From: Planctomycetota bacterium
Lineage (GTDB): Bacteria > Planctomycetota > MHYJ01 > JACQXL01 > JACQZI01
DNA: 64,000 nt
Assembly: GCA_016207825.1 (NCBI GenBank)
Contig: JACQZI010000010.1
Coordinates: forward strand, 171,689 to 235,688
Direction: 5' to 3'
Of this stretch, positions 33,043 through 41,494 are shown piece after piece. Both the position numbers and the translations under genes were made by a program. The notes below the pieces were generated by a model. It saw only the letters and a program-made list of their open reading frames with translations, was not told where the DNA came from and searched no databases. Within the stretch, counting starts at the first letter, position 1, and each line of letters starts with the position of its first letter.

Positions 33043-33090
33043 AAAACAGCTTGGTAATTTTCCGGCTTAGTGCCTTAGAGTCTTGGTGGC
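33019..33090. repeat. Inverted repeat overlapping the thiE 3' end
   Basis: GACGCCAAGACACTAA on the left faces CTTAGTGCCTTAGAGTCTTG on the right, with about 24-base arms and a 23-base centre. The left arm supplies the last codons and stop of thiE. Typical of dispersed MITE-like elements. Confidence 0.55.
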
Positions 33091-33173
33091 AAAAATCACA
33101 AAGTTTTCTTGCATTATACAGGTTTTTATTATAGTTTGAATATGTCATTATAAAAATGAAAGGAGGTGATAAC

Positions 33174-33350
33174 ATGGGAGACCTGTATGTTGTCCAATCA
33201 AAGGTAAAGGAATTCATCAAGAAAAAAGGTTGCAACACCAGCGCTGACGCGGTAAAGATGCTCAGCAAAACCATCGAAGAACACCTGGTCAAGGCAGTCA
33301 CCAGGGCAAAGGCAAACAGGAGGAAAACCGTAAAGCCGTCAGACCTTTAA
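33174..33350 (+). CDS. Bacterial histone-fold protein
   Basis: 58 residues from an ATG preceded by AAAGGAGGTGAT; the ATG six codons upstream overlaps that site and is rejected. Helix 1 is VVQSKVKEFIKKK and helix 2 is the long ADAVKMLSKTIEEHLVKAVTRAKAN with the classic RRKTVKPSDL loop end. The third helix is truncated, as in the short bacterial histones (Bdellovibrio Bd0055 type). It carries many Lys/Arg and should bind DNA as a dimer. Monocistronic, followed by a structured RNA-like region. An NF-YB-like regulator is an alternative, but the size favours a chromatin protein. Confidence 0.82.
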   Translation: MGDLYVVQSKVKEFIKKKGCNTSADAVKMLSKTIEEHLVKAVTRAKANRRKTVKPSDL

Positions 33351-33515
33351 ACTAGGGATATCATGAGCGATACCCGTCCCCGATAGCCATCGGGAGAACG
33401 TGGATAAACCAGGAATCTAAACGCAACCTTAAGTGAACTGAATCCGGGGGCATGATGTTCACCCCGCACCTTATGTGGTGCGTGGGTAAAAGCTCATCGT
33501 GTCTCCGGATTTTTA
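33351..33515 (+). ncRNA. Candidate structured RNA / 3' UTR ending in a terminator-like hairpin
   Basis: A hairpin CCCGATAGCCATCGGG lies near 33379-33394. A long stem pairs 33441-33457 with 33495-33511 over 17 positions, several being G-U, around an inner hairpin GCACC/GGTGC, and is followed by TTTTTATT. ATGAGC (33363-33368) can instead pair with GCTCAT (33492-33497), which is incompatible with the end of the main stem. It could be a small RNA, a regulated terminator or the histone 3' UTR. No known family recognised. Confidence 0.45.
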
Positions 33516-33699
33516 TTAACAGGGAATGTAGTGTAACTGTTATATTTATAAGCATATAATTTTATTATACTAAATTAAAATTTTATTCCAAACCACATAC
33601 TAAGACAAGGAAAATGGAGCAGGCGGTTCCACACCCGTTGAGCCAAATGCTTATCCGCCCCCATCTCTCCGTATTATCGTTCGGGACAGATTAGCAGGA

Positions 33700-33802
33700 C
33701 TTATCCGGAGCGGCCCAATTATTTACTATTTTCACCACCCACCTATCGGGATGTATACTATTGGCGCGGGAGATGTAGATTATAGGTGGGGCGCCGGATA
33801 AG
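33700..33802. repeat. Two nested perfect inverted repeats
   Basis: CTTATCCGG (33700-33708) pairs with CCGGATAAG (33794-33802). Inside it CCCACCTAT (33738-33746) pairs with ATAGGTGGG (33782-33790). The layout would fold as a branched RNA or cruciform; no coding content. Confidence 0.5.
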
Positions 33803-33825
33803 AGCGTATTTCATAACACTCCGGC

Positions 33826-34034
33826 TTTGTCACCCTGAGTAAAGCGGAGGGTCTCGTTTGGCTTATAATGAGATTCTTTCCGCCTGACCCCGAAGACATT
33901 CGGGGCTTGGCGGGCGCGGAGTTTACTCTGAAGCATTGGAGATGCTTCGCTCAGCATGACAACTGTTGAAGGGCTCAGAATGACCTCGCTCCACTTCGTT
34001 TTCCGCCAATCCGCCTCAGGCGGACTGGCATGGC
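33826..34034. repeat. Dispersed repeat remnants (CACCCTGAG / TCAGAATGAC type)
   Basis: Contains CACCCTGAGTAAAGCGGAGG, a TCGGGG-rich palindrome near 33890-33910, CGCTCAGCATGAC and CTCAGAATGAC. These words recur in short repeats widely seen in bacterial genomes; here they form a mosaic of partial copies. Non-coding. Confidence 0.45.
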
Positions 34035-34104
34035 GGGACACCCGATTAACCCCGCTCCGCTGCGCTTCGGGGTCACTCCGAATAATCGGGAGTCCCGGTA
34101 TGGG
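34035..34104. repeat. Palindromic dispersed repeat, copy C
   Basis: GGGACACCCGATTAACCCCG leads into a GC-rich inner hairpin (CCCCGCTCC, TTCGGGG), then AATAATCGGGAGTCCC and GGTATGGG. It is the longest copy of the family also found at 29830, 30575, 32260 and 62717. Confidence 0.6.
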
Positions 34105-34318
34105 TGTAGGGAGCCCCATACCGAAGGTATGGGGCAGTTAGTTAGGTTATAAAATGCGCTATAGGATTACCAGCCCAGATTCTTTCAAGGCTGATTTCAA
34201 ACGGATATCTATATCCCGCACAAGATGCGAAACATACCAAGAATCCAATTATCCCCACCAAGGGTTCTGGGCAAGAAAGATGTCAAAAGTTAGCTCATAA
34301 ACCGCCAATTTCTCACGC
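34105..34318. other. Gene-free spacer
   Basis: Apart from short CCATACC/GGTATGG inverted words near 34116-34133, nothing gene-like is seen; frames are short and unrelated to known families. Confidence 0.3.
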
Positions 34319-34408
34319 AAAGTTGCAGTCCACAGCAACTTTATTTGACTTCTCAAAAAACAGACAGCAACTTTAATTCCATTAAAGTTGCACTACAGGG
34401 CAACTTTA
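34319..34408. repeat. Cluster of GCAACTTTA / TAAAGTTGC motifs
   Basis: Five copies in 90 bases: 34319 (reverse), 34335, 34367, 34381 (reverse) and 34400. The third and fourth form a perfect 11-bp stem (GCAACTTTAAT/ATTAAAGTTGC) around TCC. Could be an operator-like array or RNA hairpins; non-coding. Confidence 0.6.
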
Positions 34409-34613
34409 TGTTGGATTTTGGCAGATTGGGCAAGCAATATCTCTAAATAAAGCCATATTTGCCGCCTGAGGATGACTTGCCTCCGGAGAGGACATTGGAA
34501 CCCTATGCCTAACTCCTTATAAATAACACTGTTGGGACAAGTGAGCAGAAGTGAGCAAGTAGGGGTAGGGTACCCCCTATACTACCCTGCCCTACTGCAA
34601 CATCTCCCCTAAG

Positions 34614-34877
34614 ATAGGAACAGCACTGAGGTAAGGCGGAATCCGTTCTCTGGTATGACAGAATCCATGTAGAGGTATGGCAGAAACCGTACTTAGGTAG
34701 GACAGGAACAGCCCGCCTGACCGGACGGGCAGGTATTCCGGTAGGCAGGAACCCATATCCCGGTAGATTGGAATCCGCACTCCGGTAAAGCGGAACTACG
34801 ACTCCGGTAGGGTGGAACTACTACCCCGGTAAGATGGAATCACTACTTAGGGCAGGCGGAAACCATTATCGGGTTAG
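34614..34877. repeat. Twelve-unit imperfect tandem array, 22-bp period (second family)
   Basis: Twelve 22-base units with core GNGGAAYCC followed by CTCCGGTAGG, in strict register. Units 5-6 contain a GC palindrome (CCCGCCTG, GACGGGC) that keeps the 22-base phase. Sequence differs from the arrays at 22.3 and 54.2 kb but length and period are the same. Non-coding. Confidence 0.8.
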
Positions 34878-34961
34878 ATAGAGAATATGCAGGTCAATTA
34901 TTTTTATGGGTGGTATGACGTCCTCTGAATTAGAATTAATATCTGTTATTATTCCACTCTT

Positions 34962-35171
34962 TTGTTGCATTATATTAAACTAACCAAGAAACAGATTAAA
35001 GAATTAGATGATTTCTTAAAGATTAAGCGCCTGCCTTTGGCTCCTGATGAAAAAAGGATAAGAACGCGAGGGCAGGCAGTTTGCTATTCTGCTGAAGGCT
35101 GGCCGGTTAGCGATATCGCCAAAAAGCTAAATACATACGAACGCTCGGTCTGGCGCTGGCTGGAGCCCTGA
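34962..35171 (+). pseudogene. Truncated HTH fragment of an IS630-like transposase
   Basis: 69 residues. LTKKQIKELDDFLK is followed by RIRTRGQAVCYSAEGWPVSD and the helix-turn-helix IAKKLNTYERSVWRWL, then a stop. This is the first DNA-binding module of IS630-type transposases, with everything after it missing. Related to the longer fragment at 21315-21761. Next to a tandem array, as that one is. Confidence 0.55.
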
Positions 35172-35309
35172 ATACATTCGGGACATTCGCCTTAATTCGC
35201 AATACCTGTGTTTGCGCCTGTATTCACCAACGCATTAAAATCTGGATTTTTCCCGGAATTTTTGCTATAATAAAAAGTCTTAATTATGCAACTTTGGGGG
35301 AGTAGCAAC

Positions 35310-36839
35310 ATGAAGAATATTCTATACCCGGAAAGGCTGAATGTCACCGAGGCGCTTCTGTCTGAAAACATTTCCAAAAGAGCTGATAAAACAGCCCTTT
35401 ATTTTAACGACCAACAAATAACCTACAAGAAATTAGGGGAAGACGTAAACCGTTTCGGCAACGTCCTTAAAGGCCTGGGCATAAAACCGGGTGAAAGAAT
35501 ATTACTGGTCCTTTTAGATACGCCTTATTTTTATTACGCCTTTTTGGGGAGCATCAAATACGGCACCATTCCGGTCCCGATAAATACCACCCTTAAAAAA
35601 GCCGATTACGAATTTATCATTCAGGACAGCCAAGCAACCACAATTATTACCTGGGAAAAAAGCGAGGCGGCTCAAGCCAAATCAGCTTCATTAAAACATA
35701 CTATTTTCTGCGATAAACCCTTTGACGGACTTATGGCAAAGGCGTCTCCGGAATTAAAGCCGGCTGACACATCAAAGGATGATACCGCCTTCTGGCTATA
35801 CAGCTCCGGGAGCACCGGAAAGCCAAAAGGAGTCCTCCACCGGCACCGAGACATCCTTTTCACCGCCGATACTTACGCAAAAGAAGTGTTAAAGATATCT
35901 GAAAAAGACATTATCTTTTCCGCCAGCAAGTTATTTTTTGCGTATGGGCTTGGCAATTCGCTTTCTTTCCCTTTAAGGGCAGGCGCATCGGTAATCGTCT
36001 TTTCCGAAGGACCATCACCGGAAAATGTGCTGAATATTGTAGAAAAGCTTAAGCCGACAGTATTTTTCGGGGTGCCCACCCTTTATAACTCTATGCTAAA
36101 GCGTATGAAGGGTAACCCTTTCAGTTCTGTCCGTATCTGCGCCTCAGCCGGAGAAGCCCTGCCTCCGGAGATATACAAGAAATGGGAAAAGGTCACGGGG
36201 CTGGAAGCGCTTGACGGAATCGGTTCAACCGAGGCCTTACATATTTTCATTTCTAATTTTCCGAACGGCGTAAAGGAAAATTCAACAGGGAAAACCGTGC
36301 CTGGTTACGAGGCAAAAATTATAACTACTGAAGGCAAAGAGCTCGCCGACGGAGAAACGGGGTATCTCGTTATCCGCGGGCAAAGCATCACCCCTTCTTA
36401 CTGGAACCGGCCGGATGAAAATAAAGCGAAAATAATGGCAGACGGATGGTTCAACACCGGCGATATGTATAGTAAGGAAAACGGTTACTTTTTCTGCCAG
36501 GGGCGCGGTGATGATATGCTTAAGGTCGGCGGCATTTGGGTTTCACCGGCGGAAATAGAAAATGTAATTACCTCTCATGCCGCGGTGCATGAATGCGCGG
36601 TTGTCGGACATAAAGTGGAAGGACTGGTAAAACCTTTTGCCTACGCGGTTTTAAACCAGGGATACGATAAAACCGAGGAGTTTTCCAAAAAACTCCTTGC
36701 CGAAGTGCAGGAAAAACTTCCCAAATACAAATGGCCGTGGGAAATACGGTTTGTCGATTCCCTCCCCAGGACCAGCACGGGAAAAATCCAGCGCTTTAAA
36801 TTAAGGAATAGTCAGCCGGAATATTCGGCGAGAAGCTGA
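35310..36839 (+). CDS. Benzoate-CoA ligase family acyl-CoA synthetase
   Basis: 509 residues from an ATG preceded by GGGGGAG; an ATG 24 bases upstream lacks a ribosome site. This is an ANL-superfamily adenylating enzyme. The phosphate loop YSSGSTGKPKG lies at about 160-170, FFAYGLGNSLSFP is typical of the benzoate-CoA ligase subgroup, and GIGSTE and GWFNTGD are further core motifs. The C-terminal catalytic lysine is in PRTSTGKIQR. It makes acyl- or aroyl-CoA from acid, ATP and CoA. No ring-reductase genes are nearby, so the actual substrate (aromatic or short-chain acid) is open. TATAAT at 35266-35271 is a possible -10. Confidence 0.85.
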   Translation: MKNILYPERLNVTEALLSENISKRADKTALYFNDQQITYKKLGEDVNRFGNVLKGLGIKPGERILLVLLDTPYFYYAFLGSIKYGTIPVPINTTLKKADYEFIIQDSQATTIITWEKSEAAQAKSASLKHTIFCDKPFDGLMAKASPELKPADTSKDDTAFWLYSSGSTGKPKGVLHRHRDILFTADTYAKEVLKISEKDIIFSASKLFFAYGLGNSLSFPLRAGASVIVFSEGPSPENVLNIVEKLKPTVFFGVPTLYNSMLKRMKGNPFSSVRICASAGEALPPEIYKKWEKVTGLEALDGIGSTEALHIFISNFPNGVKENSTGKTVPGYEAKIITTEGKELADGETGYLVIRGQSITPSYWNRPDENKAKIMADGWFNTGDMYSKENGYFFCQGRGDDMLKVGGIWVSPAEIENVITSHAAVHECAVVGHKVEGLVKPFAYAVLNQGYDKTEEFSKKLLAEVQEKLPKYKWPWEIRFVDSLPRTSTGKIQRFKLRNSQPEYSARS

Positions 36840-36851
36840 AAGAAACTCCGC

Positions 36852-37223
36852 TTACGGCTTGGCTTTCTTACTTATCGCGACAAATGCCATCTGGAGGTTA
36901 TAAAGCACTTCCTTCATTGCCTGGGCTTCTTCAGGCGTGAGATTTCCTTTGGTCTTGGCTTCCAAAATCTGGATAGTATCGATAAGGTATTTCGCCTCAG
37001 GTAAATTCATTTCCTTCTGCCCGGTTGCCGGGTGCGGCACCTGCCCCAAAGCCATTAAAGCCTGTGTGGCCAGTGTGGAAATGAAATGGATAAAACTGGG
37101 CCCTTCGGGACCTTCGGCTTCTTCACCTGGGGGTTCTTTTGAAGCAGAACTTTGGGCAAATTTTTCCTTCTCAGCCCGGGCCCGCATTTTCCAGTCTTCG
37201 TCTATATGCTTTTCTTCTGACAT
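36852..37223 (-). CDS. DUF1844 protein
   Basis: 123 residues from the ATG at 37223. The N-terminal half is charged and disordered (MSEEKHIDEDWKMRARAEKE, then EPPGEEAEGPEGP). The C-terminal half FIHFISTLATQALMALGQ followed by LPEAKYLIDTIQILEAKTKGNLTPEE is the DUF1844 domain, widespread in Planctomycetes and other phyla and without known function. The start is fixed by a TTGACT-17-TATATA promoter nine bases upstream. It diverges from the ECF sigma gene, whose promoter -35 is 13 bases from its own. Confidence 0.82.
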   Translation of the reverse strand: MSEEKHIDEDWKMRARAEKEKFAQSSASKEPPGEEAEGPEGPSFIHFISTLATQALMALGQVPHPATGQKEMNLPEAKYLIDTIQILEAKTKGNLTPEEAQAMKEVLYNLQMAFVAISKKAKP

Positions 37224-37232
37224 ATTATATAA

Positions 37233-37261
37233 TATATAACATCTGTTCACTAAATAGTCAA
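37233..37261 (-). promoter_or_regulatory. Promoter of DUF1844 gene, predicted leaderless
   Basis: Minus strand: TTGACT, 17-bp spacer, TATATA, nine bases to the ATG. Back-to-back with the sigma-factor promoter. Confidence 0.55.
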
Positions 37262-37273
37262 GTAGAAAATGAG

Positions 37274-37302
37274 TTGACATAATAACTTTTATATAATATC
37301 CT
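37274..37302 (+). promoter_or_regulatory. Promoter of the ECF sigma gene, predicted leaderless
   Basis: TTGACA, 17-bp spacer, TATCCT, eight bases to the ATG at 37311. A TATAAT at 12-bp spacing is less likely. Confidence 0.5.
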
Positions 37303-37310
37303 GTTATGTC

Positions 37311-37892
37311 ATGGAAGAAATGGACCTAATCAGGCAAAGCCAGCAGAATAACCGCCAGGCTTTTAACCAGCTGGTGCTGAAACACCAGGACGTATTATAT
37401 AATACATTATACCGGATGATAGGCAATGAGGATGACGCACTGGATATCTGCCAGGAGGCATTCATCCGGGCATTTGTCAATATCAAAAGTTTCAGGGGAA
37501 ATTCATCGTTCCTGACATGGCTCTGCCAGATAGCAATCAACCAGTATTACACTCATCACCAGAAGGCCAAAAAAGAGAAAGAACGCAAGGTTGATTACCA
37601 GATAGTCCAGAAAAAACAAGTCGTCCAGGCATATTCATCCGGGCTGACCGATATGAATAACCCTTCAATAAACCCAACCCAGCCGGTTCAAGCCAAAGAA
37701 CAGGAGGAAACGGTCCAGAACGCCCTTAATTCGCTTGAGCCGGAAATGAGGAAAATTGTTGTATTAAAAGACATGGAAGATTTATCCTATACGGAAATTT
37801 CCGCAATGGTCAAAAAACCAGTTCATATCGTCCGCACACGGCTCTGCCAGGCACGCCAACAGTTACGAACTGCCCTAAAAAAATATTTATAG
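37311..37892 (+). CDS. ECF-type sigma-70 factor
   Basis: 193 residues. Region 2 is about 8-75 (FNQLVLKHQDVLYNTLYRMI, DICQEAFIRAFVNI, FLTWLCQIAINQY). A Gln/Ser-rich linker (about 85-130) is followed by region 4 with its HTH (LEPEMRKIVVLKDMEDLSY and TEISAMVKKPVHIVRTRL). Regions 1 and 3 are absent, as in ECF factors. It directs RNA polymerase to a dedicated promoter set. It is first in a same-strand cluster with a membrane Ser/Thr kinase and a zinc-finger anti-sigma protein. Kinase-linked ECF groups are known from Planctomycetes. Confidence 0.9.
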   Translation: MEEMDLIRQSQQNNRQAFNQLVLKHQDVLYNTLYRMIGNEDDALDICQEAFIRAFVNIKSFRGNSSFLTWLCQIAINQYYTHHQKAKKEKERKVDYQIVQKKQVVQAYSSGLTDMNNPSINPTQPVQAKEQEETVQNALNSLEPEMRKIVVLKDMEDLSYTEISAMVKKPVHIVRTRLCQARQQLRTALKKYL

Positions 37893-37995
37893 AAAAACAA
37901 TTTTATTTAGCATGTTTTAAAACCGCCCCAGTCTAATATAGTGGAAAGACAAGAGAAACCGCTAAAGGGGATATTAGAATAAAAGGAGCAATGAA

Positions 37996-40116
37996 ATGAC
38001 GGCTTATCAAAATCAGGCAGATGATAATCAAAAAGGGAAAGCAAAAACGGGCACGTCTAAACTCCAGTTAACTGGAGAAACGCTCGGTAATTTCCGCATC
38101 ACAGAAGAATTAGGCAAGGGAGGGATGGGCGTTGTTTACAAGGCTTACGACCGCGCGCTTGACCGCGTGGTGGCAGTCAAGGTCTTGCCCCTCCATCTGG
38201 CAGAAGACAATGAGTTCATTAAAAGATTTATCCGCGAAGCCAGAATCGCTGCGAAGCTCGAGCATCCGAATATCGTCCAGATTTATTCGGCCGCCAAATC
38301 AGGAAACCTCTGGTACATCGCAATGCAACTTGTCAACGGCAAGCCCCTTTCAGCTTACCAGAAAACCAAAACAAAGTTTTCCATAAAGGACGCTTTGCTT
38401 ATTACGCGTGCGGTGGCAGACGCCCTTTTCACCGCCCACCGGATGGGAATCGTCCACAGGGATATCAAGCCATCCAATATCATGATAGATGAAAAGGGAC
38501 AAGTCAAAGTGATGGATTTCGGGCTGGCGCGCGCCATGGTCGCGCGCAACAAGATAACCCATACCGGGCTTTACCTTGGGACACCTGAATACAGCTCTCC
38601 GGAACAATGCGAGAGCTCTGTAGTAGATGAAAGAGCCGATATCTATTCGCTGGGAGTGGTATTATACGAATTGCTTTCGGGCAGAGTCCCCCATGTCGCC
38701 GAAACACCGCTGGCTCTCTTTAAAAAGATAGTGGAAGAACCGCCTATCCCGATTAAAATGATTAATTCCAACGTCCCCGCTTCCGTAGCCAACCTGGTAA
38801 ATAAAATGATGGAAAAAAACAAGGAAAAGCGTTACCAGTCTACAAGAAATATTATTGAGGATATTGACAGCATTCTCAAAACCGAAGCGCTGCCGGTAGC
38901 CAAAAACGTAATCAGGATAAATGATTCAGGTGACCCTAAAGCCACTCCGGCTATTCCTGTCAAGAAACACGGGAAAAGAATCATCGTAATAACCAAATCA
39001 CCCTTCCCCGTGCTATATACATTAATAGGGGTCGCTGCCGGGATATTACTGGTGTTATTTATTGCTTTCCGCAATAAACCTTCCGAACCAGATAAAACAA
39101 TTGATTCATATCATGGGAAAAATGTTCCGGCCAGCCAGCAAACGGTTGATACGGCACAAGAAGCGGAAGATATTAAAACAGTTGTCTTTGATTTCCAGAA
39201 TCTCGGTAATAACAGCGATGCGAAATGGCTGGAAATAGCAATTCCGGAAATGCTTATTGTCAATCTTAACCAGTGCCAAACGCTTAAAACCATCCCCCGC
39301 CCATCGCTTATGGAAAAGATAAAGCAGACAAAAAAGATAATAGACAGTAATTCTCTTTTCAGCCCGGAAGCCAAGTCTATTTTAAACGGGTTGAAAGCCG
39401 ACGTGGTAATAGTAGGAAAGTTTTTTATTCCCGAACCGCCTAAAATCAGGGTTACCGCAAGCATTTACCGCTATGACGGCAAAAACCAGCCCGGATTAAT
39501 ACATATTGCCGATTGTGGGAAAGACGGGGCTAATTATAATAAAGACCTGCTTAAAATCATTGATGATTTAACTGTAAAAGTAATAGACACCTTAAAGGAA
39601 AAAGGACAGCCATACCTAGTCCAGGCCAGCCGGATTTCCTTGCCCGGCTCGCCTGATACGGCAAAGTTAATGGTGGCGCAACTGGACCAGGCTAAACAGC
39701 TTAATGCTTATCTGGGAAAGAACAAAAACGAGCATCTTGATAAAACGAATATGAGAGACTACGGCAATAAGAGCATGGAACTTTCAAATGCCCCCGCAGC
39801 GCCTAAGATAAGCAAACCTGAAGAAAATAATATCATCGTTGCCGAAAAATCAATGGAAGAACCTGAACTTCAAGGATTATCCGCAGAAGGCGGTTTTGTA
39901 GAACTAACGGATGAAGAGAAAAAACCTAAGGACGAATCGGTTAAAGGCGATATCGAAACAAAGCTGGCTGAAAAAGAAAAATCAATCGACAAAACAAGCG
40001 ATATGCTTGATAACAAAAACGGGCCATCCCAGGAAGAAATAGAATTAATAAATAAATTAAAAATGCTATATAACACCATCCAGCGGATGGAACAAAAAGA
40101 TAAGGAAGCGAGGTAG
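37996..40116 (+). CDS. Membrane Ser/Thr protein kinase (PknB-like) with TolB/FlgO-like outer domain
   Basis: 706 residues. Hanks-type kinase at about 32-295: Gly loop GKGGMG (40-45), Lys62 in AVKVL, catalytic HRDIKPSN (154-161), DFG (174-176), GTPEYSSPEQ activation segment. One TM helix at about 338-358 follows a basic juxtamembrane stretch. The outer domain begins TVVFDFQNLGNNSDAKWLEI and looks like the TolB-N/FlgO/CsgG-type fold seen in planctomycete kinases. A charged coiled C-terminus follows. It probably senses envelope signals and phosphorylates the co-encoded sigma or anti-sigma factor (inferred). AAAGGAG precedes the ATG. Confidence 0.9.
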   Translation: MTAYQNQADDNQKGKAKTGTSKLQLTGETLGNFRITEELGKGGMGVVYKAYDRALDRVVAVKVLPLHLAEDNEFIKRFIREARIAAKLEHPNIVQIYSAAKSGNLWYIAMQLVNGKPLSAYQKTKTKFSIKDALLITRAVADALFTAHRMGIVHRDIKPSNIMIDEKGQVKVMDFGLARAMVARNKITHTGLYLGTPEYSSPEQCESSVVDERADIYSLGVVLYELLSGRVPHVAETPLALFKKIVEEPPIPIKMINSNVPASVANLVNKMMEKNKEKRYQSTRNIIEDIDSILKTEALPVAKNVIRINDSGDPKATPAIPVKKHGKRIIVITKSPFPVLYTLIGVAAGILLVLFIAFRNKPSEPDKTIDSYHGKNVPASQQTVDTAQEAEDIKTVVFDFQNLGNNSDAKWLEIAIPEMLIVNLNQCQTLKTIPRPSLMEKIKQTKKIIDSNSLFSPEAKSILNGLKADVVIVGKFFIPEPPKIRVTASIYRYDGKNQPGLIHIADCGKDGANYNKDLLKIIDDLTVKVIDTLKEKGQPYLVQASRISLPGSPDTAKLMVAQLDQAKQLNAYLGKNKNEHLDKTNMRDYGNKSMELSNAPAAPKISKPEENNIIVAEKSMEEPELQGLSAEGGFVELTDEEKKPKDESVKGDIETKLAEKEKSIDKTSDMLDNKNGPSQEEIELINKLKMLYNTIQRMEQKDKEAR

Positions 40117-40121
40117 TGGTT

Positions 40122-41453
40122 ATGAAATGCGATAATATCAGAGAATTATTAAGCGCTTATATTGATGACGAGCTTTCCGAAAAAGAGTCAACAATGGTCA
40201 GGCACCATCTGGAAGATTGCCTCGATTGCAAGGAGGAAGCCGTTGAATTAAACAAGGTGCGGCAAATGATGAAAGAATTGCCTATGGTAAAAGCACCGGG
40301 CGAACTTGTTGACAGGATAAATAAAGGGTTAGACGGTATTTCCCAACCTAAACACGTAAATATTTTTACACGATACCAATGGATAATACCCAGCCTGGCG
40401 ACAGCCGCGGCAGCGTTCCTGGTCGTTTACGTAGGCTTAATACTGCAACCGTCTAAAACGACCGAGATAACCGATAATCAGGCCGGCAATGCCGTTCCCG
40501 AACATACACTTTTGCCAGCCAATTCGCTTGCGGAATATGAAAAAGCACAACCAGAAGGGTTTACGTGGAGCGTCAACGACAAAACTGACAAACCCGTAGT
40601 GTTTTCACAAAAAGTCAATATTGCCTCTAAAAATAATGATAAAGCTTTACAGGATATTAAGGCCATCCTTACACATTATTCAGGTAAAATCGCTGATGGC
40701 AAGGCAGGAAAAAAGAGTGAAACACAAAAAGCAAGTAATAATATCTTAACAAAAGGAAAATCGGATACGGAAAGGCAAAAGAGCAAATTAAAAACATATC
40801 AGGTCAAAGTAATCCTGCCACTTAACCAAAAAGAAGCTTTTATTGAGCAGCTTAAAATACAGAAAATAGGCGATGTTAAAGTGGCTGACTTGGAAAAAGC
40901 CCAAACGGGCTCTCTTACCGTCCATGAATTATTAACTGATGAACTGGTCACCAAAGTTGAAGATAAATTAAACAATAAAATGCTGGAAACAAAAACTGAT
41001 GTCGAAGATTCATACGGTTGTTTAGCTAAAGAAGATAATAAAACAGGGCCGAATAAACAAGAAAAATCCAATAGAGGAAATTTTGCCGGTGCGATGAAAA
41101 CCCAGCCAGCGCCGACCGCCCCCACGCAACCGCAGGAAGGCAATTCATTTTTTGAAGAAACCGAAAGTAACCTAAAAAAACTACCTGACAATACCGACCA
41201 GGAATTCGAGGATGCCGATAATGAGGAAAAATCTGATGAAGTAAATGAATTAAAAGACAATGCAGAGCAGTTAAAGAAAATAGACGATTCTTTGGTCATA
41301 CTTCATGATTTGGAATCACAGAAACAAGTAAAAGAAAAAGGAAGCGACAAATCAAGAGGTTTTTCAACTGGCGAAAACAAGGAATTGTCAAAAGATAGAG
41401 GCGCATCTGATTTCGGCTTGATAGAGTTAATCATTATTCTAGATGAGGAATAA
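40122..41453 (+). CDS. Zinc-finger anti-sigma factor with TM helix
   Basis: 443 residues from an ATG behind GAGG; the upstream GTG overlaps the kinase stop. The zf-HC2 domain is at 1-45, with H29-x3-C33-x2-C36 and C3 as the usual zinc site that holds ECF factors. A TM helix lies near 90-110 (IPSLATAAAAFLVVYVGLIL). The long extracytoplasmic part contains a beta-alpha segment (TYQVKVILPLNQKEAFIEQL) and low-complexity Lys/Glu-rich stretches. It should sequester the sigma factor two genes upstream until released. Start and kinase stop are only 5 bases apart, so the two are coupled. Confidence 0.82.
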   Translation: MKCDNIRELLSAYIDDELSEKESTMVRHHLEDCLDCKEEAVELNKVRQMMKELPMVKAPGELVDRINKGLDGISQPKHVNIFTRYQWIIPSLATAAAAFLVVYVGLILQPSKTTEITDNQAGNAVPEHTLLPANSLAEYEKAQPEGFTWSVNDKTDKPVVFSQKVNIASKNNDKALQDIKAILTHYSGKIADGKAGKKSETQKASNNILTKGKSDTERQKSKLKTYQVKVILPLNQKEAFIEQLKIQKIGDVKVADLEKAQTGSLTVHELLTDELVTKVEDKLNNKMLETKTDVEDSYGCLAKEDNKTGPNKQEKSNRGNFAGAMKTQPAPTAPTQPQEGNSFFEETESNLKKLPDNTDQEFEDADNEEKSDEVNELKDNAEQLKKIDDSLVILHDLESQKQVKEKGSDKSRGFSTGENKELSKDRGASDFGLIELIIILDEE

Positions 41454-41494
41454 ATTCTCTCCCGGCAAGCCGGGGGTGAAAGGAGGATAGAAAC

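Noticed and set aside
33441..33511. Fluoride or SAM riboswitch
   Set aside because: GATGTTCACC is only superficially like the fluoride motif, the remaining conserved bases are missing, and no transporter gene follows.
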